From: Tieghemostelium lacteum
Lineage: Eukaryota > Evosea > Eumycetozoa > Dictyosteliales > Raperosteliaceae
DNA length: 64,000 nt
Direction: 5' to 3'
NCBI GenBank assembly: GCA_001606155.1
Contig: LODT01000020.1
Coordinates: 62,001-126,000 of the forward strand
Part shown: positions 1 through 13,600 of the stretch, one piece after another
How positions within the stretch are numbered: position 1 is the first letter of the stretch
How the letters are laid out: every line of letters begins with the position of its first letter
The notes under the pieces: generated by a model
Databases searched by the model: none
The model's input: the letters and a program-made list of their open reading frames with translations, nothing else
What the model was told of the DNA's origin: nothing
Made by a program: the position numbers and the translations under genes

Positions 1-2444
1 TTATAAATATATATATTTATAAATAAATAAAAAAAAGGATTGTTAATATTTAAATTTAAATCTATGAGATTTTTAAATAAAATGAAATAAATATATGAAT
101 TAATGAATAAATGAATAAATGAATAATGAAAAAAATAAAATTAAAAAATGTTATTTATAGTGATGAAAGGAAATTTTGAAATTGAATTGATACTGGTTTA
201 CAATTACAACACAAATATCTATCTCATATCGATGGATAGATAGAAAAATGAAATTTATAAATAAATGTGTTAATTGGTAGTAGGAGTAACAAATAACAAA
301 ATAAAAATAAAAATTTTTAAATATATGTTTTTAAATAAATATGTGACAACTATAAAAGAAATTGAATTTCTCAAACTCTTTGCTAATCAGTAGTATTAGA
401 GAAGAGAGAAGGGAGGGGTTGGTGAATAGGAATAACTCATCTAGTTAATTAGTAATAATACTCAATCCTGTAGTACCAATTGTGGTTGTGGTGTTTCTAA
501 TAAACAGTAACAAGAAACAAAGAGTTTTAGATCAAAGTAATGGATGTGTAAAGTTGAGTTTCTTCCCCCTTTTGTCTTGAAAAAAATGAGGATTGACAAA
601 ACTCCAATACTATTGATTAGTAAAAACACACTAAAAAATGGATGGTTATTATAAATAAATAAAAATAAATTATTAGTGGTGGAGTATTATGTGTGTATGT
701 ATTTGATAAAGTATGTGTGGTGTGGGTTATTTTTATGATTAGACGACAATGTCTGATGAATTTTGAAGGAAGATTTCAATTTTATGTATTACACATACAT
801 TAATATGTACTCTTATATAATAATAAAAAAGGAGGGTAAATTGATTTAAGGATCAAAGTAAAGGGGGAAATAGGTGGACTTTAATAACAATGTTATAAAC
901 AATAATTAATTAATTAAATTTCCACTATTTACTCTGTGATTATTATGATTTTGTTGTGTCTGAATGATTACCAAACACCCGTACACGAATTGGAAATTTA
1001 GAAATTTACCCTTATACTCTTTTTTTGTTTTTTTAATCCAATCTCTATATTATAAAGATATTATTCAAATAATAATTTTAAAGCTATAAGATTATTGTAT
1101 CTAAAAATCTAAATGTTTGTTGATAATAGATATTTTTAAATTTGATAATTTTGATTGATCTTATATAATTAAAAATTGATTAAATTAATAATAATAATTC
1201 TTTTGTTAATAAAAAACAGTTAAAATCAATTTTAATTGAATATAGTGGTGTGTTTTTCAATTATTAGTGTTTTTCAATGAAAGATTACATACCAATCAAT
1301 CAATTTCAATTCAATTAAAATGAAATTTATCAATGTTGGCTAAATAAACAGTCTAATATAGGTATATTTGAATTATAATTAAATTTAATGATACTTTAAT
1401 TATAATAATTAATGCAATGGGATTAAAAAAAATAAACAGAAATGTAATAAATATAGGAAATTTGATAAATAGAGTTATCAAATTTATTATAAAAATGTAC
1501 AATTTAAAAATAGAAAATAAAAAACAAATAAAATAAATCAAAATTGATTTGTAATACAGGTAAAGAACAAAAGGTTGGGTATTGGATTAATTAATAGCTA
1601 TTGTCATTCATTTCTCACATTGAATATTTTAAATATATTCAATCATACACTCTACCTCTACTTTACAGTGAGATTTGTTTTACCATTATCTAGATAGTGT
1701 GGTGGTGGTGGAAATTTCAAACTTTCCAATATGAAATTTTTCCAAATATAGGTATGAATTGGAATTGATAATATACTAATTTAAATATCTCTAATTTTGG
1801 TTAAATTGTTATTTTTAAAATAAAATTAAATTCCTTACCCCTCTGTTTTACCCACCTTTTACCCCCACACTTGTCTAAACACATGTATATTAAAATTTCT
1901 TTTCACTATATCCTCCCACATTCACTGTATCATTTGGTTGAGTGTGGGGGTGTGTGTAGTGTTAGTGTGAAAGTGTGATATATTTATTATCATTGTCGAC
2001 AATGTAAAATCATTGTTATTAACATAATAGTTCTGAGATTTACTATGATATTTTGTTGTTTTTATTTTTTAGTGAATTAGATATATCTGTGTAAATGATG
2101 GAACAAATACCAATAAATTTTATCCAAGGGTTACATAATGTAATATAAAAATATAAAAAAAAAAAAATCTAAAAATCTCCTTTTTGATGAGAATTCTTTA
2201 ACACAAAAATTAACTAATCGCATAGTGTCAAAAACTCATCATAGGGCCATCAATACACAATGAATAAAAAAAAATAAATCCTTTTTTTTTTTTTTATTTT
2301 TTTTTTTTACTAAAACCTACAATTTTATCTATTAGATTCATTAATTAAATCAAATAATTTAAATTTTACATTTTTATTAGTCATTTGATTTTTTTTTCAA
2401 TACTCATTTTATGAACCAACAATAAGATATACAAAAAAAAAAAA
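1..2444. other. AT-rich spacer with G/T-rich boxes
   Basis: No convincing gene is visible. The only open frame of note (1353-1541, minus) is a low-complexity run of I, F and L as expected from AT-rich DNA. Short G/T-rich runs occur near 705-730 and 1936-1965, and a C/A-rich run near 1850-1885 (ACCCCCACAC). They resemble the G-box and CA-rich elements bound by the dictyostelid G-box binding factor. They could serve the gene starting at 2445 or a gene to the left of the window. The regulatory role is inference. Confidence 0.5.
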
Positions 2445-3993
2445 ATGTCAAACTTGGAAGATAAAGATATTGAAAATGACTTTGGATTTGTAAGAATTAT
2501 TTTTCTATACATTTCCTATGGTCTAGTTATTTTAAATGGTAAAATTGCAGATTTCATATGTAAATTAAGAGGTCAAAGATATCTAAATACACCAGAAGTA
2601 TGTACATCTATTTTAATCTCAAATTTTCGACTGTGGACATGCTGACTTAAGGAATGAATATATTATATAGGGATATGCACCATTATTTGTAGAATTTGAA
2701 TATTTTTATCAATTACGTATGTTTGGTAGATTAAAACATGCATGGGATAGACCAATTTGCAGTTTACCAGGTGCATGGATTGATGTAATGGAGAGATCAA
2801 ATAAACACTATTCAGAGAGACTTGAGTTGACAGGTACTACAAAGTATTGTTTAAATTTGGGATCATACAATTATTTGGGTTTTGCACAAAATAGTGGACC
2901 TGTAGCTGAAAAAGTTATTGACGGTATTAAGAAATATGGTGTCTATTCAGGTTCGACCAGTGTTGAAGTTGGTTTCACTAATGCTCAGAAACAATTGGAA
3001 TCTACAATCTCTAGATTTGTAGGAAAAGAAGATGCAATGGTTTTTGAGATGGGTTTTGCTACCAATTCTGGTTCATTACCTGCTCTTATTGGTAAAGGCG
3101 GTTTGATTATCTCTGATGCACTTAATCATGCATCTTTGGCTACCGGTTGCAAGAATACCGGTTGTAAAGTAAAGGTCTTTAGACATAACGATCCAAAACA
3201 TCTTGAAGAGATTATCAGAGAGAGTATTATTCAAGGTCAACCAAAGACACATAGACCATGGACAATGATTCTCATTATCATTGAGGGTATCTATTCAATG
3301 GAAGGTGAGGTTGCATCTCTACCTGAGATTCTAGCAATCAAGAAGAAATACAACTGTTACTTGTATATTGATGAGGCACATTCCATCGGTGCTCTAGGTA
3401 AAACCGGTAGAGGTATCTGCGACCACTACCAAATCGATCCAAAGAACATTGATATCCTCATGGGTACCTTTACCAAGAGTTTCGGTTCTATCGGAGGTTA
3501 CATTGCCGGAGACAAAACACTTATCGATTACCTAAGAACCACAACCTACGGTTCAGTTTATGCCAATTCCATGAGTCCTGTATGCGCCATTCAATCCCTC
3601 GAAGCACTTAGAGTCATTATGGGTGAAGACGGTACCAATACAGGAAAAGAGAAACTTAAGCAACTTCACGACAATTCCAATTACTTTAGAGAGAAACTCA
3701 ATGAAGCTGGTTTTGTAATTCTCGGTAATAGAGATTCACCAGTTATACCATTAATGTTGTATTCACCAAACAAATTGTCTTCCTTCTCACGTTTGTGTCT
3801 AGAGAGAAACATTGCTGTTGTTGTAGTAGGTTACCCCGCTACACCTCTATCTTCTCCACGTACCAGATTTTGTATATCCGCATCTCATACCAAAGAAGAT
3901 TTAGATTGGGCTCTTGAACAAATTGAAGAAGTTGGTATTAGACTTAACCTCAAAGCTGCCAGCATCAATTACAAGAAACCAATTAAAAACTAA
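2445..3993 (+). CDS. sptB: Serine palmitoyltransferase subunit 2 (LCB2/SPTLC2)
   Basis: Two exons, 2445-2597 and 2671-3993, separated by a 73-nt GTATGT...TATAG intron, giving 491 residues. The protein is the catalytic subunit of the ER enzyme that condenses serine with palmitoyl-CoA, the first step of sphingolipid synthesis. It belongs to the alpha-oxoamine synthase family of fold-type I PLP enzymes. Visible marks are an N-terminal hydrophobic helix (about residues 17-33), the cofactor-contact motif DEAHSIGALG and the Schiff-base lysine in GTFTKSFGSIGGY. The KSFGS context is typical of LCB2 rather than of the catalytically dead LCB1. Length is normal for the family. The start follows an A-rich leader and no other upstream start extends this frame convincingly. 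It is convergent with the methyltransferase gene that ends at 4151. The symbol follows D. discoideum usage and is by homology. Confidence 0.95.
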
Positions 3994-4150
3994 TTCTATT
4001 TTAATTAAATAAACAAGTTTATTTTTATTATTAAATTCCATATAATAATAGATTTCTTTAATTAAGTGAATTAAATATTTAGTGGAAATAGGTGTATTTA
4101 TTTATAGTTGATTTTATAGAGTGATTTAGTTGTTATTATTTAAATATAGT

Positions 4151-5405
<1,255 letters not shown>

Positions 5406-5514
5406 TTTATGTCCTTACGATCGATTTACTCGTTTTTACTAAATCCTAATAAAATATTTTTTAAGTTTTTATAATTTTATTTTAGAAAAGAGTTGGCGGT
5501 TATAAATAAATGAT

Positions 5515-7869
5515 TTATTTTGATTTTAGAAATATATCTAAAATAGAGGTTGATGATAAATAAGATTTATATTTATCATTTAATTTGTTTATGAATTTTG
5601 TTGATGTTTTAATAGTTGGTAGATAGAAGTGTTGTTGATATGGTAAGATATCATTGATGGATACTGGTTTAGAAGGTGGTTGGTATTGAATTGATTCAAA
5701 ATAGTTTATAATATCAATATTATTGGATTTAATTGATTTTCTAATGAGTAATAGGAATATTTGTAATTGCTGATCTGTATATACTTTCTGAAATAGATAG
5801 TCTACAAAGAAAAGACTAAATGTTTTATATTCCTTTTCTTTAATTCGACTACTGTGGTATTTCTTTTTCAATGACAATCTAAACCAAAACATTGGTTGAG
5901 GATATATTTCAAAGAGATACCCCAACATTTTAAAATAACCATTTTTAAATAGGAATTCAATAATACTTAGATCTAATAGGTTATTTCTAGATTGTTTTTT
6001 TGACAATTGTTTTGAATATATATTATTAAAGTATTCAACCATAAATACTTTGTTGGCATAAATTGAAGTTCTCAAGTACTTTATAATCCTATTAGTTGGT
6101 AGATCCATAGGTTGTTGTACATTATTATCAAAAATTAAATGATACATTTCCAATGATGATAATGAGTATAGGACACCAAGTGAAAGACTTTGACATGTTC
6201 TTGAAAATGTTGGATTTCCATTATTTAATTTCTCTTGAATTCTTGTCATTAGATTAATATTATTATTTCTGAGAATATTAGTCCATTTACCTGTGTTTGG
6301 AAGCTCCAATAGATATTGGGTTCTAGTTGGGACGATATCAACTTTATCTAAGAGATAAGAGATTACATTCTCTGATCTATAGTTTAGGGTATTCATCATG
6401 GATAATGATGGTAGATTGCTATTGTTTTCATAGAGATATTCAATAACTTTAAAGTACCCAAATGAAAATAGGTAAGGAACTATATCAGGGTGACTTAGTG
6501 CTGCTCTAACTTTACTGTAATATGGATGTTGTTGGTTATTAGCTACTGAGTGCAGAAGAGTTACTATACTAATATCATTATGAAACCCTTTAAAACTGAT
6601 ATCAAAGGTACATCGAGTAGGTAACGCATCCAATTGTCCACTCTCCATTATATACAATAATATTTCATATTTACAATTAAATATATTATATGTAAAATGT
6701 GGATTATTTACATATTCTGGATATAAGCTAATCAACATTTTCAAATTACTAATGTTACTATTCTCAATAGCCCTGCTGATTAAATTTGAAAAATCTATAG
6801 AACCTCTATACTTTTTAGAAATGGCTTCGATGTTCTCTAGTGTCATTGGATTGGGAATAATCTGAAAGAATTTTATAGATACATTACTAAATGAACTTTC
6901 TATCAAATCAATTTCCTTTTGATTTGCAATTGCATTCTCATAGAGAACATGCACGTTAATTTGAACAGATTCATCAATGACACCACACTTTTTCAAAAAT
7001 AAAAGTGATTGGATATTTTCCACTGTTGCTGTATATTGAGTGTGTTGAAGTCGTGCTGACATTGTTTCAATATCATTATCAAATAAATAACCAGACCATG
7101 GATCAGTGAATAGTGCCTGAAGTCTTTCTACATATCCCCTCTTTATCATATCCTGAAAAACAGATCTACACAAAAACCGTAACTGAACTTTTCTAGCTGC
7201 ATAATATTCCTTACAAAATTCCAAGAATAGGAAATGATGTTTATCACAAGGTATACTTGGAATATCCCTTTCATGCATTTGAAAATACAATTGATCAATT
7301 ATCCTATGATAGTATTCCCTGTACTCTGTCATTAAATACTTTGATAGTTGATAGTTCTTAGTACTCAAAAGTGCAGGTACTAATTGACTATTAATTATAA
7401 CACCTTCTGGATCCTTTTGTATAATTTTCAATAACATAATCTCCAGTAACCTGTAATCCAGACATACAAAGTTATACATGTGTGTTTGAGACTTTAAAAC
7501 TATAGTTTCAATAAAGTAATCAAATTCCTTTGAAAAGCACTTATAGTATTCTAATAGCAATTCATTTAGTTCTTTAGTATTTTCTTTTGCAACCCATATT
7601 ACCAAATCATGAAATGAAATTTTATCAAAATCAATATAATAATTGATTCTATTAAAATCATTTTTACTACTACTATTACTATTACTATTATAACTTTGGA
7701 TATTTAACTTGTATAATCTTAACTTTTCTTTGAGAAGAATTATACTTCTCCATTCACAAATCTTTTGAATGGGTAAATAATAGAAATTATATTTTCTATT
7801 AAAATGTTTAGTTATTTGTTTGAATAAATATTTATTATTAAATACTTTTTGAAATAATACTAATTGCAT
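5515..7869 (-). CDS. Ankyrin-like orphan protein (dictyostelid-expanded family)
   Basis: Single exon, 784 residues. I do not recognise a specific function. The opening (VFNNKYLFKQITKHF) resembles the short F-box-like head common in large dictyostelid families. The rest is a chain of weak helical units with hydrophobic pairs such as 'KVIEYLYENNS', 'YLRTSIYANKVFMVEYF' and 'FLFKNGYFKMLGYLF', i.e. degenerate ankyrin-type helix pairs. No signal peptide or membrane helix is seen. A second member of the same general type lies at 26105-28918. Such proteins are numerous in some dictyostelid genomes. A role as substrate adaptor is possible but is inference. It is divergently arranged with the RNA exonuclease gene at 8432. 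Confidence 0.75.
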   Translation of the reverse strand: MQLVLFQKVFNNKYLFKQITKHFNRKYNFYYLPIQKICEWRSIILLKEKLRLYKLNIQSYNSNSNSSSKNDFNRINYYIDFDKISFHDLVIWVAKENTKELNELLLEYYKCFSKEFDYFIETIVLKSQTHMYNFVCLDYRLLEIMLLKIIQKDPEGVIINSQLVPALLSTKNYQLSKYLMTEYREYYHRIIDQLYFQMHERDIPSIPCDKHHFLFLEFCKEYYAARKVQLRFLCRSVFQDMIKRGYVERLQALFTDPWSGYLFDNDIETMSARLQHTQYTATVENIQSLLFLKKCGVIDESVQINVHVLYENAIANQKEIDLIESSFSNVSIKFFQIIPNPMTLENIEAISKKYRGSIDFSNLISRAIENSNISNLKMLISLYPEYVNNPHFTYNIFNCKYEILLYIMESGQLDALPTRCTFDISFKGFHNDISIVTLLHSVANNQQHPYYSKVRAALSHPDIVPYLFSFGYFKVIEYLYENNSNLPSLSMMNTLNYRSENVISYLLDKVDIVPTRTQYLLELPNTGKWTNILRNNNINLMTRIQEKLNNGNPTFSRTCQSLSLGVLYSLSSLEMYHLIFDNNVQQPMDLPTNRIIKYLRTSIYANKVFMVEYFNNIYSKQLSKKQSRNNLLDLSIIEFLFKNGYFKMLGYLFEIYPQPMFWFRLSLKKKYHSSRIKEKEYKTFSLFFVDYLFQKVYTDQQLQIFLLLIRKSIKSNNIDIINYFESIQYQPPSKPVSINDILPYQQHFYLPTIKTSTKFINKLNDKYKSYLSSTSILDIFLKSK

Positions 7870-8431
7870 CTCTGAGTTGTGTTATAAAACTTAATTCTTA
7901 AGATGATCAAAAGTAAAGTACTTTAAAAAAAAAACTTTTATAATAGAATATCTAGATATTTTTTAAAAATAAATGTTTGATGATGTCACAACTCCTTTTG
8001 TAACCTAATACTTTTCATTAATCGAAAAGAATAGAAAAGAAATAAATATATATAAATATATTGTTATAAAATATTTAGTATTATTTTTATAAAAACTAAC
8101 ATTCTACATTTTACTGATTCATATTGATAAGTAATTTAAGTGTAATTGTTTCAAACTAATTTTAGAAATTATAATATGAAAATTAGTTTTTGTTTAATTA
8201 ATTAATCAAAAGTTAAAAAACATGATGATTTGTAAAAAGTAGCAAAACTAATAAGTTTCGTTTTTTTTTTTCTATTAATTTTAACATTTTCAATTGTAGA
8301 TATCATTTTTTTGAAATAATGATCATTAATGATAATGCTGATACATTAATAAACAATAATAATAATAATAATATTAATATAACAACTGAAGATAATAATT
8401 CAAAAAAAAAATAAAAAAAAGAACAGAACCA
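7870..8431. promoter_or_regulatory. Divergent promoter region between the ankyrin-like and REXO genes
   Basis: This 562-bp AT-rich spacer separates the divergent starts at 7869 (minus) and 8432 (plus), so it must hold both promoters. T runs near 8266-8276 and an A-rich leader before 8432 are usual for dictyostelid promoters. A short upstream open frame lies at its right edge and is listed separately. No other element is recognised. Confidence 0.5.
8319..8414 (+). other. Upstream ORF (31 codons) before the REXO-type gene
   Basis: An ATG at 8319 opens a 31-codon frame that is asparagine-rich in the middle and ends at TAA (8412-8414), 17 nt before the ATG of the exonuclease. It is in a different frame from that gene. 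If the 5' UTR extends this far, the frame could lower translation of the main gene. It could equally be chance or lie upstream of the transcript start. Confidence 0.3.
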
Positions 8432-10363
8432 ATGTCTTATACAAATAAATTTGATTCCTTAATGGATAGTAATTCAGATAATGAATCTATAAATAGCGAT
8501 AAAAACAATAATAACAATAATAACAATAATAACACAAATCAAAAAAATAAAAAACATAAAAATAATAATAATAATAGTAGTAATAGTACAATAAATAAAC
8601 CACTGCCTACTAAAAGTAAAAAGAAAGCAGCAGCCAAGAATACATATCAAATAGTCTATGGTGATTCCGCAAAAGCTGAAATTAATATATTGAGAAATAA
8701 GATTACAATTAGAGATGTACAACACTATCTATTGTGGATTCTATTGGACTACCAGGTACATAACCCCAATTGGATATTCACCAAATCCAAACCACTAATT
8801 CAAAAAGTAGTGGTTGTAAATATAAATTCAATGTCAGATTTAATGTTTGATAAAATAACATTACTAAGAGGTAGAGAACCATTCTCTAGTGTATTACCTG
8901 TAGATGTTGATACCAAGAAACTGTCAAATAAGCTATCCATGTTCCTTCCCAACCAAAACCATTTATTTGACCATTTATTGAATATAAAAGAACCTAAAAG
9001 AGATAATGGTGGACCACAGGCTAAAGATAAAAAGTTGATTGAACCTATGACTTATTATCTACTTTCTGAAGAGGATTTGATAATGAATGGATATCCATCA
9101 CTTAAACATGCACAAGAACAAGGTGATTGGAGTTGGCCAATTCAAAATGTTACTACAACAAGTCCTGATAACACTGTTGAACCTATCATCAAACCAGACC
9201 AATTATACGCTATAGATTGTGAAATGTGTAGAACTAGTAAAGGTTTGGAATTAACTAGAATCAGTATAGTAAATGAATTTAAAAAGGTACTTTTGGATGA
9301 ATATGTTAAACCTGATAACCCAATTACCGATTATCTGACGCAATATTCAGGTATAACCAGTGAAACACTTGAAAATGTTAGTACACGTCTCACTGATATT
9401 CATGAGAAATTAAATCAAATCATTAAAAAGGATAGTATATTACTAGGTCATTCACTAGAGAATGATCTTTTGGCAATGAAATACTACCATGACAGAATCA
9501 TTGATACATCTGTTTTGTATCCTACTGGAAGTTCTGGTAAATTCCCTCTAAAGTATCTGACTAATAAGTTCCTAAACAGAACTATACAGAACCGTGGTGC
9601 AAATGGTCATGACTCAGTGGAGGATGCTAAAGCTGTTTTGGATCTTGTCAAACTCAAGGTTCAGCATGGTAAATCCTATGGAACTAAAATGGAAAATACT
9701 GTTAGTTTCTTTAACAAACTTCACGACTATGAGAAAAAATCTAGTTTTATTGATAAACTAGATGATATTAAACTGTATACTACACCAGTGGTATCGTGTT
9801 TTCATATAGCCACTGACGAGGAGGTCACTACAAAATCTATAAAGCAAATTAAAAATGGATCATCACATTTTATTTGTTGTCAATTGAGTTCTTTGAAAAA
9901 TCATTTCATTGAAACTGACGAAAATTCAAAGAAAAGATCTCTAATCAACAAAGTAAAAGAAGAAAGAAGAGAATTTGAAAAAAGTGGTAATATATCTATA
10001 CAATCAAGTGTCAATTCAACAACAATCAACATTAATGAATCTATTACAACTACAACTACAACCACAACCACAACAACTACCAGTAAAGTACTAGACAAAG
10101 AAACAAATAACCTCCTAAAGAATATAGATTCATTTGATGGAATAGTAATAGATGATAAGGTTTTAAAAATTGTAGATGATTTAGAAAAAAATGTAAAATC
10201 CATTTACGACAGTTTAGAAAGTAATAGTATATTTATTTTATTGCTAGGTCCAGGCCCATTAAATGATTTTAACAAATACAAAACTGATCCACAAAAGAAA
10301 ACTGAAATGATGTTGTCTTTAGATACCTGTAAAGAAGGTTTAGCTTTCATACATGTCAAATAA
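8432..10363 (+). CDS. DEDDh RNA exonuclease, REXO1/REXO5 type
   Basis: Single exon, 643 residues. It is a predicted 3'-5' RNA exonuclease of the RNase T/oligoribonuclease superfamily. The three Exo motifs are present: Exo I in LYAIDCEMC near residue 260 (Asp and Glu), Exo II in LLGHSLENDLLAM, and Exo III in HDSVEDAKAVLDL with the DEDDh histidine. Family members trim structured RNAs such as snoRNAs and rRNA in the nucleus. The N terminus is asparagine- and lysine-rich low complexity (residues about 20-65), with a basic KSKKKAAAK stretch that could be a nuclear signal. A threonine run lies near residues 535-550. The about 240 residues after the nuclease domain carry no motif I can name. The paralog (REXO1 or REXO5) cannot be decided by eye. 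Confidence 0.88.
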   Translation: MSYTNKFDSLMDSNSDNESINSDKNNNNNNNNNNTNQKNKKHKNNNNNSSNSTINKPLPTKSKKKAAAKNTYQIVYGDSAKAEINILRNKITIRDVQHYLLWILLDYQVHNPNWIFTKSKPLIQKVVVVNINSMSDLMFDKITLLRGREPFSSVLPVDVDTKKLSNKLSMFLPNQNHLFDHLLNIKEPKRDNGGPQAKDKKLIEPMTYYLLSEEDLIMNGYPSLKHAQEQGDWSWPIQNVTTTSPDNTVEPIIKPDQLYAIDCEMCRTSKGLELTRISIVNEFKKVLLDEYVKPDNPITDYLTQYSGITSETLENVSTRLTDIHEKLNQIIKKDSILLGHSLENDLLAMKYYHDRIIDTSVLYPTGSSGKFPLKYLTNKFLNRTIQNRGANGHDSVEDAKAVLDLVKLKVQHGKSYGTKMENTVSFFNKLHDYEKKSSFIDKLDDIKLYTTPVVSCFHIATDEEVTTKSIKQIKNGSSHFICCQLSSLKNHFIETDENSKKRSLINKVKEERREFEKSGNISIQSSVNSTTININESITTTTTTTTTTTTSKVLDKETNNLLKNIDSFDGIVIDDKVLKIVDDLEKNVKSIYDSLESNSIFILLLGPGPLNDFNKYKTDPQKKTEMMLSLDTCKEGLAFIHVK

Positions 10364-10666
10364 TAAACAAAACAATTATTTTTCCTAATAATCATCGAAA
10401 AGAACAACAAAAATAAGTCACCACCACAACCACAATGATGTCAATGATTTTTCTTCCCCACAAAATCAAAGTTGTTTATCGAGATTTTTTTTTTCGAGGC
10501 CTTAAATTTTCATGATTTTTTAGAATTTTTAGGTGCCAATCTCATCTTATCAAAACTCGTTTGAAAAATAACTGTAAATATCTGCATGAAATATCTTTGA
10601 TGATTTCAGAAGGTTTTAAAATTATATAATTTTTTATTTTCAATTCAATATTATTTGTATCATATT
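10364..10666 (+). other. Spacer between REXO-type and ComC-like genes
   Basis: A 303-bp AT-rich tandem spacer containing the 3' end of the exonuclease gene and the promoter of the next gene. Homopolymer T runs are present; no gene or repeat is seen. Confidence 0.4.
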
Positions 10667-13600
10667 ATGAAATTAGTTCTATTTCAACTTCTATTAATTT
10701 TAATTTTAGGATTACAATTTGTAAATGCTCAGTTGAGTTCTGCTGAACGTTTGTATCTGAATATTGAAATATTTTAAAAATAATTATTAATATCAATATT
10801 TTTAATTAAATTTTATAAAATAGTTACTGCTATTTCAAATATAAATATAGCATTAGGAAGTCCATTCAATTTAGCAACACCATGCGCAGCAACTTCATTT
10901 ATTACATGTAATACAGCACAAACTGCAGTAGAAGGAATTGCCCTACAAAGATCAGCATTACCATATGCCATAATACCTTCTGATTTAGCTGCATTAACTA
11001 ATTTATTGAGGATAGTTGTTCATACCTATGTTTACACTGATGAACTATTCTTTTCTTATTTAACACCACTAGTAAAATTACAATTTATGTAAGTTAATCA
11101 TAAACAATATAGATTTAGAATTAAAATTCTAATTTTAAAATACTATTAGATCTGTGTATCAATTTACCAATGGAGTACCTAATAATTTTGGTTCATCATT
11201 TCCAGCTTCACTCCAAACATTTGATATTGGAACTGTATCAGATCCTTTTCCAGCATCATTTTTTTATTCCAGTGTCCTTTATTTCTATATAAGTAATATT
11301 CTATCTGGATTTACTATTCCAACACTAACTAAACCTAGCCCATTAGTAAATATGTATGTACATATATATATATATCCCTCACTATATCAAAACTAATTTA
11401 TTGATATTTATATACTATAATATATAATATAGTAATTCACCAGCATCACAATACTTTTCAATGAATGGTCAATATTTTAATTCTTTACAAACTATGTAAG
11501 TTTTGATTGATTACAAATTAAAAATAGGTGACTAATAGAGTTTATTTAGGACTTTTTCAGGCAAATCAAATAATGAAATATTTAGTTGGAACGGGTTTAA
11601 TACATTTCCAGTATTAAAAAATGTAAGGTTTCTTCCTTATTCTATTACAGGAACACCATCATTAGGTCCAATACCATCTACAATATTGACAAATTCACAA
11701 TTGACAAATTTTCATATATCTGATGGTTATTTCACTATACCTTCTGTATTGGACTTATCAGGATTACCAAGCTTATTTGGACTGGTTTTGTCAGGTGATT
11801 TTGTGTCACAGATGACTTATCCGGGTGTGATAAGTAGTGGATTATATAATTTTGTAATAACAAAACCAACATCACCATTCTCAAATCTTGATGCATTTTA
11901 TGTACCATCTGTATATAATTATCAGTTTTCATCTTCATTTGTCACTACACTGCCAACTGATACAAAATACTATCAAAGTAAATCATGGGTTTTAGTTAGT
12001 AACTCCATTTCTGTGATTCCAGATGCCTTGTGCACTGCAAATTATGTTAATTTAATTAATAATCTGGTTACTGATATCCCTTCTTGTTTTAAATGTGCTA
12101 TAAAATCAATGAGATCATATATATATCCAAATCCATTATTACCAGTTATAGAATCTGCCAATTGTTCAACTATGCAGATTTTCAATAGTACACCTGGACC
12201 TTTTACAACTGGTGGTAATGCAAAGATTGAAGTCTATGGTAAAGACCTTGGATATAGTATAAAAACTACAAATGATTTTTGGTTTATGGATATACCAAAT
12301 ACTAAATTTACTATACCAATTCCAATTGGTGTTGGCACTGGAAAATCAATTACTGTTACAACTCATGCTGATGATGTACCTTATGATTTGGTTTTTAACT
12401 ATAATTACAAGCCACCTTATGTTGTATCAACATCTTATGAATCACTATCTAATAATGTTCAGTTATTCGGTACGGATTTCGGAAATTCTGTTAGTGATGC
12501 TAGTGTGGTAGTTGCAAATCGTTTCACAGTTTCAATTTCTTATTTATCACAAACCTCTATATACTTCTCTGCTAGTGATATACCAACTGATACCAATACA
12601 ATCTATAGTCTTAAATTGACAGTTGGTGGACAACCTGTTAATTATATTAGAGATACCTATACCCAAGTTCCAACATTTTCCAATAATTTACCAGCTCTCT
12701 TTACTGTTGGTGGTGATGCTACATTTATTGGTACATCACTAACATTTGATAACACTATCTTGACATTGACTATCGGTGGTATATCATGTACCATTACATC
12801 TAGTGATACAAATTTTGTTAAATTCACATATCCTAGATTACCACTGGGTAACTCTCAAGAAGTAAAACTTTCCATTGCCAATGATAAATATATAGTAACT
12901 CAAACAGTTAATGTTGAATCACCATGTAAACCTGTTACCCATGGCACATGTATCAATGATACCTTAGTTTGTTATCCAGGTTATTCTGGAACAAATTGTA
13001 CCACTTGCACTGCATTACCAAACAGTCAATGCATCAATGATATTCTAGTATGTAACCCTGGTTATTCAGGATTAGATTGTACCACATGTACCCCAATTAC
13101 CAATTCACAATGTAAAAATGGAAATATTGTGTGTAATCCAGGTTACTCAGGATTAGATTGTACCACCTGTACTGCTATCACCAACTCACAATGCATAAAC
13201 GGAAACATTGTTTGTAATCCAGGTTACTCAGGATTAGACTGTACAACATGCAATGCTATAACTAATTCACAATGTATCAATGGAAACATTGTTTGTAATC
13301 CAGGTTACTCAGGATTAGATTGTACAACCTGCACTGCTATTCCCCACAGTCAATGTAAAAATGGTAATATAGTTTGTAATCCAGGTTACTCAGGATTAGA
13401 CTGCTCAACATGTAATGCAGTTATAAACTCTCAATGTATCAATGGTAACATTGTTTGTAATCCAGGTTACTCAGGATTGGATTGCACTACCTGTACTGCT
13501 ATTCCACACAGTACATGTATAAATAATAACATTGTATGTAACCCTGGTTACTCAGGTCTTGATTGTACAACTTGTAATGCTATAACAAACTCACAATGTA

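Noticed and set aside
1353-1541. 62-codon minus-strand open frame rich in I, F and L
   Set aside because: Composition is that of translated AT-rich spacer; no domain, no flanking exons.
10447-10454. CCCCACAA as a DUSE-like box
   Set aside because: No Class I stem or motif and no snRNA-like sequence about 60 nt downstream.
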